From assembly GCF_964656455.1 (NCBI RefSeq), contig NC_135725.1, positions 45,420,486-45,484,485 of the forward strand: 64,000 bases of DNA, given 5' to 3'. This document shows, in pieces, positions 43,935 through 56,444 of this stretch; positions within the stretch are counted from its first letter, which is position 1, and each line of letters begins with the position of its first letter. The stretch is from Halichoerus grypus. Its lineage: Eukaryota > Chordata > Mammalia > Carnivora > Phocidae. The position numbers and the translations under genes were made by a program. A model generated the notes under the pieces. The model ran no database searches and was not told the origin of the DNA. It saw nothing but the letters and a program-made list of their open reading frames with translations.

Positions 43935-44230
43935 CCCTCCAGTTTTATTGAGATACAGTAGACATATAACATTGTGTAAGTTTAAGGTGTACAATGTAGT
44001 TATTTTATATACATATATATGGAAAAAGGATTACTACAGTAAGGTTAGTTATCATAGTATATAGTGACAATTTGTGTGTGTGTGTGATGAGAACTTTTAA
44101 AATCTACTCTCTACAACTTTGAAAGCAGTACTGTTCACTATAGTCATCATGCTGTATATTACATCCCCAGAACTTATTCATCGTATAGTTGGAAGTTTGT
44201 ACAGAGTTCCAACTTGGAATTTATGTATAC
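43935..44230 (+). mobile_element. old L1M-derived segment
   Basis: TTTATTGAGATACAGTAGAC, AACATTGTGTAAGTTTAAGGTG and CATCATGCTGTATATTACATC match a segment common in old mammalian L1s. Confidence 0.65.
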
Positions 44231-44234
44231 TGTG

Positions 44235-44350
44235 TGATAACAATAACACCTACCTCGAACGATTATTGTGCAGAAAAATAAGACAATGAGTATAAGGCCC
44301 CAAACATAGCACCAGGCAAATAATAGGTTCTTAGCTAGTGTCATTGCCTT
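44235..44350 (+). mobile_element. MIR fragment
   Basis: AATAACACCTACCTCG...GCACCAGGCAAATAATAGG resembles the MIR 3' half. Confidence 0.5.
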
Positions 44351-44439
44351 TCTCCTTTTAATTTCATTTTGTTCACAGAAAATAGAGCTAAGTAAAATTC
44401 AAGTGATGAGAATGAACAGAATTTTGGAGCAGAAAGAGA

Positions 44440-44765
44440 TCCCACTGATGGTCCCATCCAGTGAGTCCCTGTGTGCATGACAGTGGCCTGGGGCACTTTT
44501 TAAAAATAAAGATTCTGGGCACCTGGGTGGCTCAGTCATTAAGCGTCTGCCTTTGGCTCAGGTCATGATCCCAGGGTCCTGGGATCGAGCCCCACATCGG
44601 GCTCCCTGCTTGGCAGGAAGCCTGCTTCTCCCTTTCCCACTCCCCCTGCTTGTGTTTCTGCTCTCGCTATCTCTCTCTCTGTCAAATAAATAAATAAAAT
44701 CTTTAAAAATAAAAATAAAGATTCTGGGACCTCATCCCCAGAGATTCTTTTTCACCAAATTTAAG
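44440..44765 (+). mobile_element. MER5A-like relic split by a SINE
   Basis: GGGGCACTTTTTAAAAATAAAGATTCTGG occurs before the SINE at 44517-44715 and AAAATAAAGATTCTGGGACCTC after it; the repeated bases are the SINE duplication. Confidence 0.55.
44517..44715 (+). mobile_element. CanSINE
   Basis: AAAATAAAGATTCTGG repeated; inserted in the MER5A-like relic. Confidence 0.94.
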
Positions 44766-44776
44766 AAATAGTCCAG

Positions 44777-45028
44777 GGGGTACCTGAGTGACTCAGTCGA
44801 TCGAGTGTCTGACTCTTGATTTCAGCTCAGGTCATGATCTCAGGGTCATGGGATGGAGCCCGACAATGGGCTCCTTGCTCAGGGCAGAGTCCACCTTGAG
44901 ATTCTCTCCCTCTCCTCCTGCCCTCTCCTCCTGCCCTCTCCTAGCTCATGCTCTCTCTCTCCCTCTTTCTCTCTCTCAAATAACATAAATAAGTAAATAA
45001 ATAAATAATCTTTAAAAAAAAAAAAAAG
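44777..45028 (+). mobile_element. CanSINE, older, with CTCTCCTCCTGCC repeats
   Basis: Diverged head; the CT-rich part contains a short tandem duplication. Confidence 0.86.
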
Positions 45029-45029
45029 A

Positions 45030-45190
45030 GGAGCGCCTGGGTGGCTCAGTCCCAGGGTCCCGGGATTAAGCCCCATATCAGGCTCCCTGCTCAGCGGGGA
45101 GTCCGCTTCTCCCTCTCCCTCTGCCCCTCCCCCCCGCTTGTGCTCTCTCTCACATAAAAAAAATAAATAAAATCTTAAGAAAAAAAAACA
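45030..45190 (+). mobile_element. CanSINE with deleted centre
   Basis: GGCTCAGTCCCAGGGTCC joins head to body, omitting about 45 bases; it abuts the previous copy's tail. Confidence 0.9.
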
Positions 45191-45400
45191 CAAGTCCAAA
45201 AACATTTAAAAAGTAGCTCAGGTCATCCTGATGCAGGTAATCCAAGAAAAGTGAGACATACTGCATTCCGGCCAGACTTCTAGGGGACAAAGCAGCCGAG
45301 TGATTTGCCTAAGGCACCAGAGCTGCTAGAGGTGAAACCAGACCCTGAGATGCCTGGCTCCGTGGCCTCCCCACAATGTATACAAAAATATAACTCAAGG

Positions 45401-45597
45401 GGTGCCTGGGTGGCTCAGTTGGTTAAGCATCTGCCTTCGGCTCAGGTCATGATCCCAGGGTCCTGGGATTGAGCCCCGCATCAGGCTCCCTGCTCCACAG
45501 GAAGCCTGCTTCTCCCTCTCCCACTCCCCCTGCTTGTGTTCCCTCTCTCACTTTGTCTCTCTCTGTCAAATAAATAAAATCTTAAAAAAAAAAAAAA
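45401..45597 (+). mobile_element. CanSINE
   Basis: Sense full-length copy. Confidence 0.93.
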
Positions 45598-45599
45598 GT

Positions 45600-47365
45600 C
45601 TGCCCCAAACACACATACCCCCCACACACACCCCCTTCTCCCGTATACTACCTGTGTGTCAGTCTCCAGGCTTAATCAGTTCCCCAAGGACATCAGACCT
45701 GTGGTGACCACATTTATATCTTTTTTGCTCTTTCTCGGGAATTAAGAATTGTAATCAGGTCATTTTAATTTGTGGCCACAAAGCCCAGAGGACAACCATA
45801 GAATTCCAGATCAGGAAGAAACCCTACTGATATCTATCTCACTCGGTGGGTCTCTTGTGCTTCTGTGTGCATGAAAATGGCCTGAGGCACAGATCTTCAG
45901 CCAAGCACCTTCTCCTCAGATGGCTGCCTCAACACTTTTGTTGGAGGCCAAAGCTGTGGCCTGTCACCCTTGGGAACCTGTCCTTGTGGCCTGCTTTCAT
46001 TTTTAAGATGCCTGATCCTTCCATTTCTCTGAGTCTTCCTATTAGGCAAGAGCAAAGTAGGAAGTAGGGGCAGGAAAAGAGTGATTTGTTTTTGGTTTTT
46101 GTTTAAATATGTTAATTTTGGAACGATGGCTGAGCCAAAAGTTTCAGGAGTGACTTAGTCATTATATTCACCCTCGTTCTACATCCTAGCTCTGGAATGT
46201 GATTTGGCAAAAATTCTTTTCCTTGCCTGGCTTCTGACAAAGCTAATATTAACAATCCTTAATGACTCACCAAACAACTGAGAAAGTTAGGGAAACATGA
46301 CGTTACCAACCACTGCCAGGGCCACTTCCAGAATCATCCCACTCTCTGAACTGAAGAATGACACTCTCAAGGTGAAGTTCAGTTTGTGTCATCCATGGAG
46401 AGTCATTCCTTTTATCTGAGCCAATTATCTAAAGTTTTACATTCAATTCAATATTTTATTACAGAAAAATCCAAAAAGCTTCCCTAAGGAAAGACAAAGG
46501 GATATATCATGATCTCCAAAACTTAGTAGATATGCAGGAGCATGCTACTATAAACGCTATGAAATTCATCAAGAATTCAGAGTTGACCTTCTAAAATTTA
46601 AGACCATATTGGGGTTGAATAATCCTGATGTCATTTTAACAGATCTGTAAAAACAAACAAACCAAAATCAATCTGTCTTTGATGATCTTCAACTGTTAGA
46701 ACACTGAAATGAAAAAAAAAAAAGTATGTGACATAAAGTTATGCTGGTGCACATCTCTGAGAGCTACATTGCTTTTCCAAGACTGCAGAAATCTTCATGT
46801 GTGGCTTTAGCAAACTAAAACCACTCTAATCCACTGTCCCAGGAGAAGGGGAAGACAATGTTTCTGAAACTGAGCTACAGATCAGTTAGCTACCACCATA
46901 CACCTCCCCTTCACCATTTACACTCATTACTTAGATCCTGATTAGATATAACAGGATGGTAATGGAATATGGACTCAAAAACACTGCTCCCCCCTCTCCC
47001 ACATTAAGGGGCTTCGGGCTGGTTTTACAGGTTGAAAAATATAATCTTGAAAATGTAGACAAATAATTAAATCCATACATACCTAGGTAGTATACAGCTG
47101 AATTAAATTGAATGTCATACATGTAATACATGCTGGTGTTTTATTCCTCTTTCCACTCTGCTCTTCTTACAGATTTTCTGCTTTTCAAAATCATCCTTTC
47201 AGAGTTGAGAGGAAACCACATAGCACTTAGCTTGATGAATGTTTTAGATAAGGAAGAGAGTTATTGGGAGGGAGAATATGTTGGAAATAAATGGGATTTC
47301 CTTTTTTGAACTATCATTTTATTTTTGACCAATAAAGACTATGATCTTACCATAAAGTTTTGTTT
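45600..47365. other. SINE-free stretch, no gene recognised
   Basis: About 1.8 kb without a CanSINE, which is long for this window. No ORF resembles a known family. Confidence 0.5.
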
Positions 47366-47369
47366 GATT

Positions 47370-47640
47370 ATAAAAATAATTTATGAAAACATGTAATATA
47401 TGCCTCTTGAAGAAAAAATTTAAATATAAATACAAATGAAATAATAATAATCACCCATAACTATCACCTAGAGAGAACCACTGGTAATATTTTGGACTAT
47501 AGCATTTCTGTATTTGTTCTTCGTAAATGTATTTATCTAATCTTATACTTTCATAAAAGTAGGTTTATATTATCAGTATTATTTGGTAGCTTGCTTTTTT
47601 CAGTAAATGTATGGTGAACATTAAATTTTCTACAGTTGTG
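47370..47640 (+). mobile_element. old L1M 3' segment
   Basis: CACCCATAACTATCACCTAG, AGAACCACTGGTAATATTTTGG and AGCTTGCTTTTTTCAGTAAATG are typical of old L1 3' ends. Confidence 0.6.
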
Positions 47641-48119
47641 TGTCCAGGTTGGCTGTTTACCCAGTTACCCATTTACCCGGTTACCCACATGACTCCAGTC
47701 TGAGTAACAGGATTCTTTAGTTGAATAAATCTCTCTGAAGACAAAAGACTTACAAACACTCAAGGAGGAAATAAAGAAACAACCCAGGTTGAAGTTTAGA
47801 GGATAGAAATATTATAGCGTCTTTTCTGTTCAAACTAAAGCAATTCTAACCAAGGTCCAAGGACTTTTGTCTGTGAATCAGCGTAAAGCTCTTTTTTAAA
47901 CATAACCTCCCTAAAAGAATGTAAGTAAAAAAGAATGTCATTGGAACAGAATGTGTGTTTAAATAACCAAAGCAAACTGATTGTTTATCTTCTCAAAACT
48001 TTCATAAAGAAACATTATAGCTCTCAGTGTCTCTATCCACAATATAAGGATACAGATATTTAAAACACCCAAGGTTGTCATTAGGATGAATAAAAATAAT
48101 CCATGGTCAACTGTATTTT

Positions 48120-48520
48120 TTTAAAGATTTTATTTATTTATTTGGGCGCCTGGGTGGCTCAGTTGGTTAAGCGACTGCCTTCAGCTCAGGTCATGATCCT
48201 GGAGTCCCTGGATCAAGTCCCGCATCGGGCTCCCTGCTCGGCAGGGAGTCTGCTTCTCCATCTGACCCTCCCCCTTCTCATGTGCTCTCTCTCATTCTCT
48301 CTCTCTCAAATAAATAAATAAAATCTTTAAAAAAAAAAAGATTTTATTTATTTATTTATTTGAGAGAGAGCAAGCACAAGCGGGGGTAGGGGCAGAGGGA
48401 GAAAGAGAGGCAGACTGCCCGCTAAGCAGGGAGCCTGACACGGGGCTCCATCCCAGGATCCCGGGATCCTGGCCTGAACCAAAGGCAGAGGCTTAACCAA
48501 CTAAGCCACCCAGGCACCCT
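48120..48520 (-). mobile_element. CanSINE split in its tail by a + strand copy (48145-48340)
   Basis: AAAGATTTTATTTATTTATTT lies on both sides of the inner copy. Confidence 0.93.
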
Positions 48521-48861
48521 GTGGTCAACTGTTTTTGGAAAAATACTAATAATATAGCAATTCTGAAAAAAAAAGAAAGGAGAAGAAACATCGTAGCTAT
48601 CGCTAAGTTAAAATAAAAGGACGAAGGAAAACTTTCTCATATAACTATAAAATGTCTATTTATTGAAAGTTTGTTAAAGTATGGGTATTTTAAAAGGAAA
48701 TATACCAAAATGTTAATTATAGTTATCATTTGGTGGGAGGATTACAGTTCTTTTTTTCATACTGTTTATCTCTGTTCTCTAAAATGAACTATATTATCAG
48801 AAACTAATTAATTAATTCAATGAACTATATTACCTGTGACAGAATAAAAAGGTTTTTTTTT

Positions 48862-49058
48862 TTTTTTAAAGATTTTATTTATTTATTTATTTGAGAGAGA
48901 GTGAGAGAGAGAAAGAGCACAAGAGGGGGGAGCGGGAGAGGGAGAAGCAGACTCCCTGCTGAGCAGGGAGCCCGATGCGGGACTCGATCCCGGAACTCCA
49001 GGATCATGACCTGAGCCGAAGGCAGTCGCTTAACCAACTGAGCCACCCAGGCGCCCCT
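48862..49058 (-). mobile_element. CanSINE
   Basis: AAAAAGGTTTTTTT repeated at both ends. Confidence 0.94.
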
Positions 49059-49292
49059 AAAAAGGTTTTTTTTAATGAAGATTTTTATTAGAGTGTACTT
49101 AATGCTCAAAAACTAAATACCTAGCCATAGGAGTCATTGATGATTGTTAAATTGTACCTAGCAACTTGGTTACAGAAAGCCAGTAACTGGGTACAGCTCA
49201 CCTGTTCTAGGAAATCCACCTGTGAACGTTACACATGTACCTGAGTCAGGAAGTCCCACAGTGCTTGGAGATGGCCAGTTAGGAAGTCTCCC

Positions 49293-49328
49293 ATCGCTTC
49301 TTGGCCTTTTGGCTAAGATCAAGTGTAG
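49293..49328 (+). pseudogene. RNU2: U2 snRNA retropseudogene, 5' 36 nt only
   Basis: ATCGCTTCTTGGCCTTTTGG continuing to GCTAAGATCAAGTGTAG equals the first 36 bases of U2 snRNA with one difference. It is flanked by TAGGAAGTCTC at 49280-49290 and 49326-49336. It lacks the promoter, the rest of U2 and an A-tail, so it cannot be functional. Confidence 0.9.
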
Positions 49329-49619
49329 GAAGTCTCAAAATTGCAAGTCTGATTCATGAACCAAGGCATATTCTCTCAAATGTTCTGAAAAAGTTTGGTG
49401 TGGGAGCACAAACTGAGCAGAGGTGGCAGCAGGATCACAGGACCCGTTCCTAGTCCCCTTTTAGGTCTCTATACCTGCCTTTTCCAAGCAACACGCATTC
49501 CCAACCAGCCAGCACCAACCTCTGGAACTGCTTGGTGGTGGGGCATCCCCAAAGGTACAAGGTTTCACTTCCAGGAGAAGTCTCTCAACCAATCATTTCC
49601 TTAAGAATTCTTAAGTCTC

Positions 49620-49823
49620 GGGGCGCCTGCGTGGTTCAGTTGGTTAAGCGTCTGCCTTCGGCTCAGGTTGTAATCCCAGGGTCCTGGGATCAAGTCCCGC
49701 ATTGGGCTACCTGCTCAGTGGGAAGCCTGCTTCTCCCTCTCCCACTCCCCCTGCTTGTGTTCCCTCTCTCGCTGTCTCTCTCTCTCTGTCAAATAAATAA
49801 ATAAAATCTTAAAAAAAAAAAAA
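49620..49823 (+). mobile_element. CanSINE
   Basis: AGAATTCTTAAGTCTC and AGAATCCTCAAGTCTC flank it. Confidence 0.94.
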
Positions 49824-50008
49824 GAATCCTCAAGTCTCTACTCCAGGGTATCTTTGCTAGGCATCTAAGACATGGCTCCTTCCCTTCATGTATTTGTAAG
49901 AACTTCAAGGATCCTGGGGCAGAAGACACACACAGGTCATCATGTTCTTGACAGCTCTCCAACAGGTGAGCAAGCACATATGTGGGTCATAACTCATAAC
50001 CAGTTACT

Positions 50009-50048
<40 letters not shown>
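50009..50048. repeat. (TTTA)n microsatellite
   Basis: About ten perfect TTTA units, probably from a lost SINE tail. Confidence 0.95.
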
Positions 50049-50103
50049 TTTTAGAGAATTCTTATTAGGGAATTCTGTAACTGAAGTAAATTTTAACATA
50101 TTC

Positions 50104-50292
50104 AGGGCTCAGTCAGTTAAGCGTCTGCCTTCGGCTCAGGTCATGATCTCAGGGTCCTGGGATCGAGCCCTGCATCGGGCTCCCTGCTCTGTGGGGGGCC
50201 TGCTTCTCCCTCTGCCTGCCCCTCCCGTGCTTGTGCTCTCTCCCTCTCTCTCTGTCCCTCTTTCAAAAAAAAATAAATAAAATCTTTAAAAA
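50104..50292 (+). mobile_element. CanSINE, head lost
   Basis: Begins GGGCTCAGTCAGTTAAG; AACATATTCA flanks both ends. Confidence 0.9.
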
Positions 50293-50612
50293 ATTTTTTA
50301 ACATATTCATGTTAAATAAATGATCTGGCTACCTAATTCATAACACAATTTCCTATGAAAGATAAAAATCAAGAACTGAAGAGCATTTCCCAGAAAAGGA
50401 GTAGGGGCGATTTTATCACATTCAATCTGTCTGTCTTTCTCTCTTTTACACACAAACATACACGTAACTTAATACCTATACTCCAAACTACCAAGGAATC
50501 TCAGTTTGCAGTGAAATTTATTTTTTGTCAGAGATATCATGTGTTAAGGCACACACAATTTGCTTCAAAATCACAAAGTATGTTTTTTGTTTTTGTTTTG
50601 TTTTGTTTTGTT

Positions 50613-50997
50613 TTAGAGAGAGAGAGTGCACAGGGAAGGGGAGGCAGAAGAAGAGGGAGAGAAAGAATCTTTTTTTTTTTTAAGACTTTATTTGTTCATT
50701 TGACAGAGAGATGGAGAGAGAGGGAACACAAGCAGCGGGAGTGGGGGAGGGAGAAGCAGGCTTCCCGCTGAGCAGGGAGCTGGATGCGATGCGGGCTGGA
50801 TCCTGGGATCACGACGTGAGCGGAAGGCAAAGCATAACGACTGAGCCACCCAGGTGCCCCGGAGAAAAAGAATCTTAAGCAGGCTCCACGCCCAGCATCA
50901 AGCCCCACATGGGGCTCGATCTCACGACCCTGAGATCATGACCTGAGCTGAAACCAAGAGTCAGATGCTTAACCAAGTGAGCCACCCAGGTGCCCCA
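50613..50997 (-). mobile_element. nested CanSINEs, both antisense
   Basis: Young copy 50670-50861 inside an older one; GAGAAAGAATCTT and GAGAAAAAGAATCTT flank the inner copy. Confidence 0.92.
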
Positions 50998-51082
50998 CAA
51001 AGTACACCATATTGAGAGACATATCAAATAACTGGCAATAGCAACTTGAGGTAGGTGGTTAGGGATTGAAAAAAAACTCCCA

Positions 51083-51289
51083 CTTTTTTTTTTTTTTAAA
51101 GATTTTATTTATTTATTTGACAGAGAGAGAGAGACAGCGAGAGAGGGAACACAAGCAGGGGGAGTGGGAGAGGGAGAAGCAGGCTTCCTGCGGAGCAGGG
51201 AGCCCGATGTGGGACTCGATCCCAGGACCCTGGGATCATGACCTGAGCCGAAGGCAGACGCTTAACGACTGAGCCACCCAGGCGCCTCC
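51083..51289 (-). mobile_element. CanSINE
   Basis: AAACTCCCACTTTTT repeated at both ends. Confidence 0.95.
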
Positions 51290-51319
51290 AAACTCCCACT
51301 TTTTGTATTACATATTTTT

Positions 51320-51900
51320 TTAAAACATTTGAAAATGTGTAATGAGCCTGTATTTCTACTTTTGTAGGCAGAAAGCATAAAAGAAAATTTAAAGACCAAA
51401 AGCTTCATAATGTGAGTAACAAGGGAAGGATGTCCCCTCCCACCATTCCCTTTTAATATTGTACTGGAAGTTCTAGCTAATACAATAAGACAAGAAAAGG
51501 AAATAAAAGGTAAACAGTTTGGGAAGGAAGAAATAAAACTGTCTTTGTTTACGGACGACATGATAGTCTATATAGAAAACCCAAAAGAACTGAAAAAAGA
51601 ATTTCTGGAACTAGGGACGCCTGGGTGGCTCAGTCGGTTGAGTGGCTGCCTTCGGCTCAGGTCATGATCCCAGGGTCCTGGGATCGAGTCCCACATCGGG
51701 CTCCTTGCTCAGCGGGGAGCCTGCTTCTCCCTCTGCCTGCCTCTCCCCCTGCTTGTGTTCTGTCTCTCTCTCTGACAAATAAATAAATAAAATCTTTAAA
51801 AAAAAAAAAAGAATTTCTGGAACTAATAAGTGATTATAGGAAAGATTATTGCAGGATACGATGTTAATACACAAAAAGCAGCATGCATAACCCTTACAAA
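51320..51900 (+). mobile_element. L1 ORF2 reverse-transcriptase fragment, split by a SINE
   Basis: TTAATATTGTACTGGAAGTTC and CAATAAGACAAGAAAAGG precede a frame reading [15 protein letters not shown] (about 51545-51590). This is the region of the RT catalytic motif, with A changed to T. It continues after the SINE at 51614-51810. Confidence 0.85.
51614..51810 (+). mobile_element. CanSINE in an L1 fragment
   Basis: GAATTTCTGGAACTA repeated exactly. Confidence 0.95.
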
Positions 51901-52375
51901 TGAGTCACATATTACCATCATTAGCTTCACACAGACTTCTTTTTGAAGTCCTGCCTATCTTTGGGAATCCCTAATACAATCTTCAAGCAGCTGTGGGGTC
52001 CCTGAAAAGACTTGGCAGCTCCTTACCAATCCTCTGAATCCATAGGAAATTAGGCAGACAGAAATCTTGGAAAAAGTAGAAGCCCACTAGGCTTCCTTTT
52101 CCTGTGACTCCTTGTCTTGGGGCTGCAGGCACTATCCTCCCCCTGCCAGAATGAGCAGTTTCCTTCAGGTCCTTGCCCATATCCTCCAGCAACCACCACC
52201 ACAATCACCACCAATAGCCCAATAGCCCACCCCTCATCCTCCACTTTTTGTTTATAGTTGATTCTCCAGGTCTCTCAGAAAATAGCTAATGGCTGTAGGG
52301 GTCCAATCTAGAACTGACTGTTGGCAATGACATACCTCATGCTTAGTCAGACACGTGTTAAAACTGGACTGTTAA

Positions 52376-52518
52376 GTGGGTACCTGGGTGGCTCAGTCAG
52401 TTACGCATCTGACTCTTGATTTCAGCTCAGGTCTTGATCTCAGGATGGTGAGTTCAAGCCCCACGTTGGGCTCCACACTGGGCCTGAAGCCTACTTAAAA
52501 AACAAAAACAAACAAAAA
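52376..52518 (+). mobile_element. short CanSINE
   Basis: ACTGGACTGTTA-type flanks; no long CT-rich part. Confidence 0.87.
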
Positions 52519-52519
52519 A

Positions 52520-53700
52520 CCTGGACTGTTAGCTAGAGTTCTCAAAATGTGTAGATGAACAGTGTTGTGGATGAGGTAAGGAACCTCTGTGCTCTTAAGC
52601 ATACAAATCAATTAGCACAATGCATATTGCCAGGGAGCCAAGAACACATTTTCCATGACACCCAAAAGAACAATACACGTATTCAAGGAGGCCCCGCCAT
52701 GCAACCAATGTAACAGATGGAAAATTCACGACCCCTATTCTTGGAGAGCTCCAAATACAGTTAATGTCTGAGGATTCTGACGTTATAAAGTGGCAAGGTA
52801 ATATTGCTCCTTCTGTATGTGTGTGTGTGTGTGTGTGTGCGTGTGCGTGGCACATGCGTGCACATGCACTTGTACACATAAGGAACAGATTCCTGCTCTT
52901 CACCAGTTTGGTTACATACACAGCTCCTTAGACGTTCTTCATTTCTTCACCAAACCAAGTTCTGCCTCTCAAGCTCTCACATTCCTTTGGCCTTTCTTGC
53001 TTTGGTACTCTCCTATTCTCCAGCCATACTTCCTATCTCGAGGGATATATGAGCAAGGGGTAAGCATTATAATGATCAGGTCAGCTTGCCTATGAGGGTT
53101 GCTTCCACAAGACTCGGCTTTTCATGTTGCTCAAAATCCCCTCCACCATCCTTATACTGTAGCCCTTCCTCCATGCATCATTTCAGGGCCAACCACTCCT
53201 AGAACACTGGCCCCTGAAGGGTTCTTGCTTTCTTTCCCAGCCAAGCACACTTTAGGAAGGAAGCCCTAATTGTCCTGCCAAAACATTCTGTCCATTCAGA
53301 ATGAACTCCCCATGGAATCCTGGGAACTCATGCCAACAGCCTACCAGATTGCTGCAGGCCAATTCCAAGAAGAGCCTAGAAAAGAGCCTGCTGATTCCTC
53401 TGCCTCCTCCCTACCCTATGTTATATGGTGTCGTGCTCACAGCTTACAATATCTCCATTCTTCTGGTGACACCATTTCAACGAACTTACACAGCTTCCTC
53501 CTTAGACTAGCATTTGTGGGTTTATGACATCCTCTGCCAAACCATAAGGGTGACCTGCAAGTAGTAGTTTTTCTGGCCTGCGTACATTCCTAGAATCTCT
53601 AAATTGGCCAGCATAATTACAAACCCCAGAACATTAACAAGGACAATGAAAAGTGGGGATGAAGAATGGTAAAGGGTAAATTATTAACAAAGAACAACAA
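52520..53700. other. no gene recognised
   Basis: Contains the (GT)n at 52.8 kb and unique sequence; ORFs up to 108 codons look like chance. Confidence 0.5.
52817..52845. repeat. (GT)n microsatellite
   Basis: About twelve GT units followed by GCGTG variants. Confidence 0.95.
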
Positions 53701-53704
53701 TAGG

Positions 53705-53830
53705 GGGGCGCCTGGCTGGCTTACTCAGTAGACCATGCAGTGCTTGATCTCGGGGTCATAAGTTCAAGCCCCACATTGGGCGTAGAGCTTCCTTAAAAAT
53801 ATATAAATAAATAAAATCTTAAAAAAAAAA
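53705..53830 (+). mobile_element. short CanSINE
   Basis: AAAGAACAACAA repeated at both ends; same short form as at 37681. Confidence 0.88.
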
Positions 53831-54227
53831 AGAACAACAAAAGAAACCATGGGCAGCATGGCCTTAGCTCAAACACATCGGTGCATTTCAGAACACAGGG
53901 GGGCCCTCAGTCAGTTGCTCCTGCAGGTGGAAGGATATCGGAGAGGCATATCTCATGGCCACCCCACTTAGCTTCCTCTTCAGGGAAACAGAACAAAATC
54001 GGTACTCACCTCCTAGGGCAGCTGTGTTGCTCAGAGGAAGCAGTGTTTATGAACACTCTGTAAACTGTAAGGTATGTAATATGTAAACCATTATTTACAC
54101 AGGACTCTGCCCCAATCATGAGGTGCACCTCTCACTTCTGAGCTCTGTCGGCCTCCTCTAATGCAAGTCTGCAGCGGTGCGGTCTACCCCCAGTCTGCCT
54201 CTGAACCCCCCATTCTTTTTGTTTTTC

Positions 54228-54427
54228 TTAAAGATTTTAGTTATTTATTTTTAGAGAGAGATAGAGAGTGTGAGCAGGGAGAGGGGCAGAGGGAGAGAGA
54301 GAATCCCAAGCAGACTCCGTGCTGAGCACAGAGCCCAATGTGGAGCTTGATCCCAGGACCCTGAGATCATGACCTGAGCTGAAATCAAGAGTCAGATGCT
54401 TAACCCAGTGAGCCACCCAGGTGCCCC
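54228..54427 (-). mobile_element. CanSINE, older
   Basis: CTGAACCCC and CATT-type flanks repeat at both ends. Confidence 0.9.
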
Positions 54428-54711
54428 TGAACCCCTCATTTTGGGGCTACCCAACCTAGTTACTTCCTGGGCCCAGCCCTGCCAGGAAAACAGGAATAGA
54501 AAATGTAGACCTTTGGCTCATAGTCAAAACATCCTCAAATAGAGCGAGGCAGCTGGTTGCTGACAGGTCGGTCAGTCCCACAATGCCCCACTTCATGCAG
54601 CTGGACATTGACTTCTTTGCTTCCACGCACAGCAAGTTCTGTAATTTAACACTTATTATACTACTTGGAAAGAGACTGTTAGACTTGGAGAGCTCTACAT
54701 CTGTTTTTTAT

Positions 54712-54911
54712 TTATTTTTTAAAGATTTTTTATTTATTCATTTGAGAGAGAGAGAGAGAGAGCGTGAGCGAGTGAGAGCAGGGGGGAGGGAGAGGGAGAA
54801 GCAGATTCCCTGCTGAGCAGGAAGCCCGACGCAGGACTCGATCTCAGGATCCCGAGATCATGACCTGAGTCAAAGGCAGATGCTTAACGGAGTGAGCCAC
54901 CCAGGTGCCCC
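54712..54911 (-). mobile_element. CanSINE
   Basis: Antisense copy, body variant with GAGCGTGAGCGAG. Confidence 0.92.
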
Positions 54912-55239
54912 TATTTTATTTATTGTTGAACAGGTAATACATACATATAATCTGATACACAAAACTTACAAAAGGGAATTCAGTGAGAAGTCTCCCTTCC
55001 ATTCTTGTCCTCTAACTACAAATTTCCCCATCCCCCACCCCAGGCCACCAATGTTATTTTCTCGTGTATCCCCTCAGAGATATTTTATGTATATTTATGC
55101 TTATAATTTCTAAAACTGCTAAGAGGAAGTCCCTTAGAGTGTACCCACTGGTCAGACTAGGTTAACATTATTTAGCTACATCTACTCTGTTCTAATTTAT
55201 CTTATTTTTACCTTATGGAAACCGTGAGAGGTAGGAAGC

Positions 55240-55370
55240 ATACTTTTTTCAATATTTTATTATGAAGATTTTCAAACATGCAGGGAAGCAGAAAGAACTG
55301 CTCAGCGAACACCTATACATCCATCACCTAAATTCTACAATTAATCATTTGCTGTATTTGCTTTAGTTAT
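55240..55370 (+). mobile_element. old L1-like segment
   Basis: TATTATGAAGATTTTCAAACATGCAG...ATACATCCATCACCTAAATTC is a common old LINE 3' sequence. Confidence 0.5.
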
Positions 55371-55804
55371 CATTGCCAGTGTATTGCTGGGGAAATGGTC
55401 AGATGGTCCACGTAGCTTAATAAAAGTCACACTGTTGACAATGTGTGTCATCACACTCCTTTGCTAGGGGATAAAGATGTCAATGGTTTGTTGCAAAAGC
55501 CTCATCTGCCATCTTACCTCTCATGTACTTTTCTAGTCCAGCATTTCAAGCGAAGTCCAAAGAGATTAAAGTTCCCCTGGTTGTCTGAATGTGGTCTGCA
55601 GATAAGCCCCAGAGAACACAAGTTCTCTTTTTCCCTCATCATTTCCCTACCCTTTGGTAGCACGTGGTGCTACTATTCTTCCCCACAGACTTTAACCTCT
55701 TGTAGCTGACTTCATTCTTTCAAAAGTGCGGGAGCTTTTCCACATGTGAGAAAAGCAGACCAGGGAGACCAGCAGACCCATCCATTTTCCTTCATGTCAA
55801 CAGC

Positions 55805-55955
55805 CTACATGGACAGCTACTGTGGTTCACGGACCAGCAGCATTATATCATAAATATCCCCTCTCAGACCCATGCAGACCCAATGACTGAAAACCTTCAT
55901 TTTAATGGATCACCAGGTGATTCCTATGCGCATGCCAGACCACTGCCCTCTCCCT
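55805..55955 (+). mobile_element. MER5A-like relic
   Basis: GTGGTTCACGGACCAGCAGCAT...TTAATGGATCACCAGGTGATTCC recalls MER5A; decayed. Confidence 0.45.
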
Positions 55956-56056
55956 TCAACCACAGTTAAAAAGGAGGCCAATGTAATTTGCCAGATAAAT
56001 CCCAGGTGAAAATAAAGAGCAGTTAATAACATTTATCTTAAGAAACACATTTTCCA

Positions 56057-56443
56057 GGGCGCCTGGGTGGCTCAGTCGGTTGGGCATCTGCCTTCAGCTA
56101 AGGTCATGATCGCAGGGTCCTGGGATTGAGCCCCGCATCGGAGCCTGTTTCTCCCTCTGCCTGCCGTTCCCCCTGTTTGTGCTTTCTCTCTCCCTCTCTC
56201 TGATAAATAAATAAAAAAAATTTTTTAAGATTTTATTTATTTATTTATTTGACAGAGAGAGAGACAGTGAGAGAGGGAACACAAGCAGGGGGAGTGGGAG
56301 AGGGAGAAGCAGGCTTCCCACCAAGCGGGGAGCCCGGTGCGGGGCTCAATCCCAGGACCCCGGGATCATGACCTGAGCCGAAGCAGACGCTTAACGACTG
56401 AGCCACCCAGGCGCCCCTAAATAAATAAAATCTTAAAAAAAAA
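56057..56443 (+). mobile_element. CanSINE with an antisense copy (56222-56418) in its tail
   Basis: The outer tail AAATAAATAAAA resumes after the inner element. Confidence 0.92.
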
Positions 56444-56444
56444 A

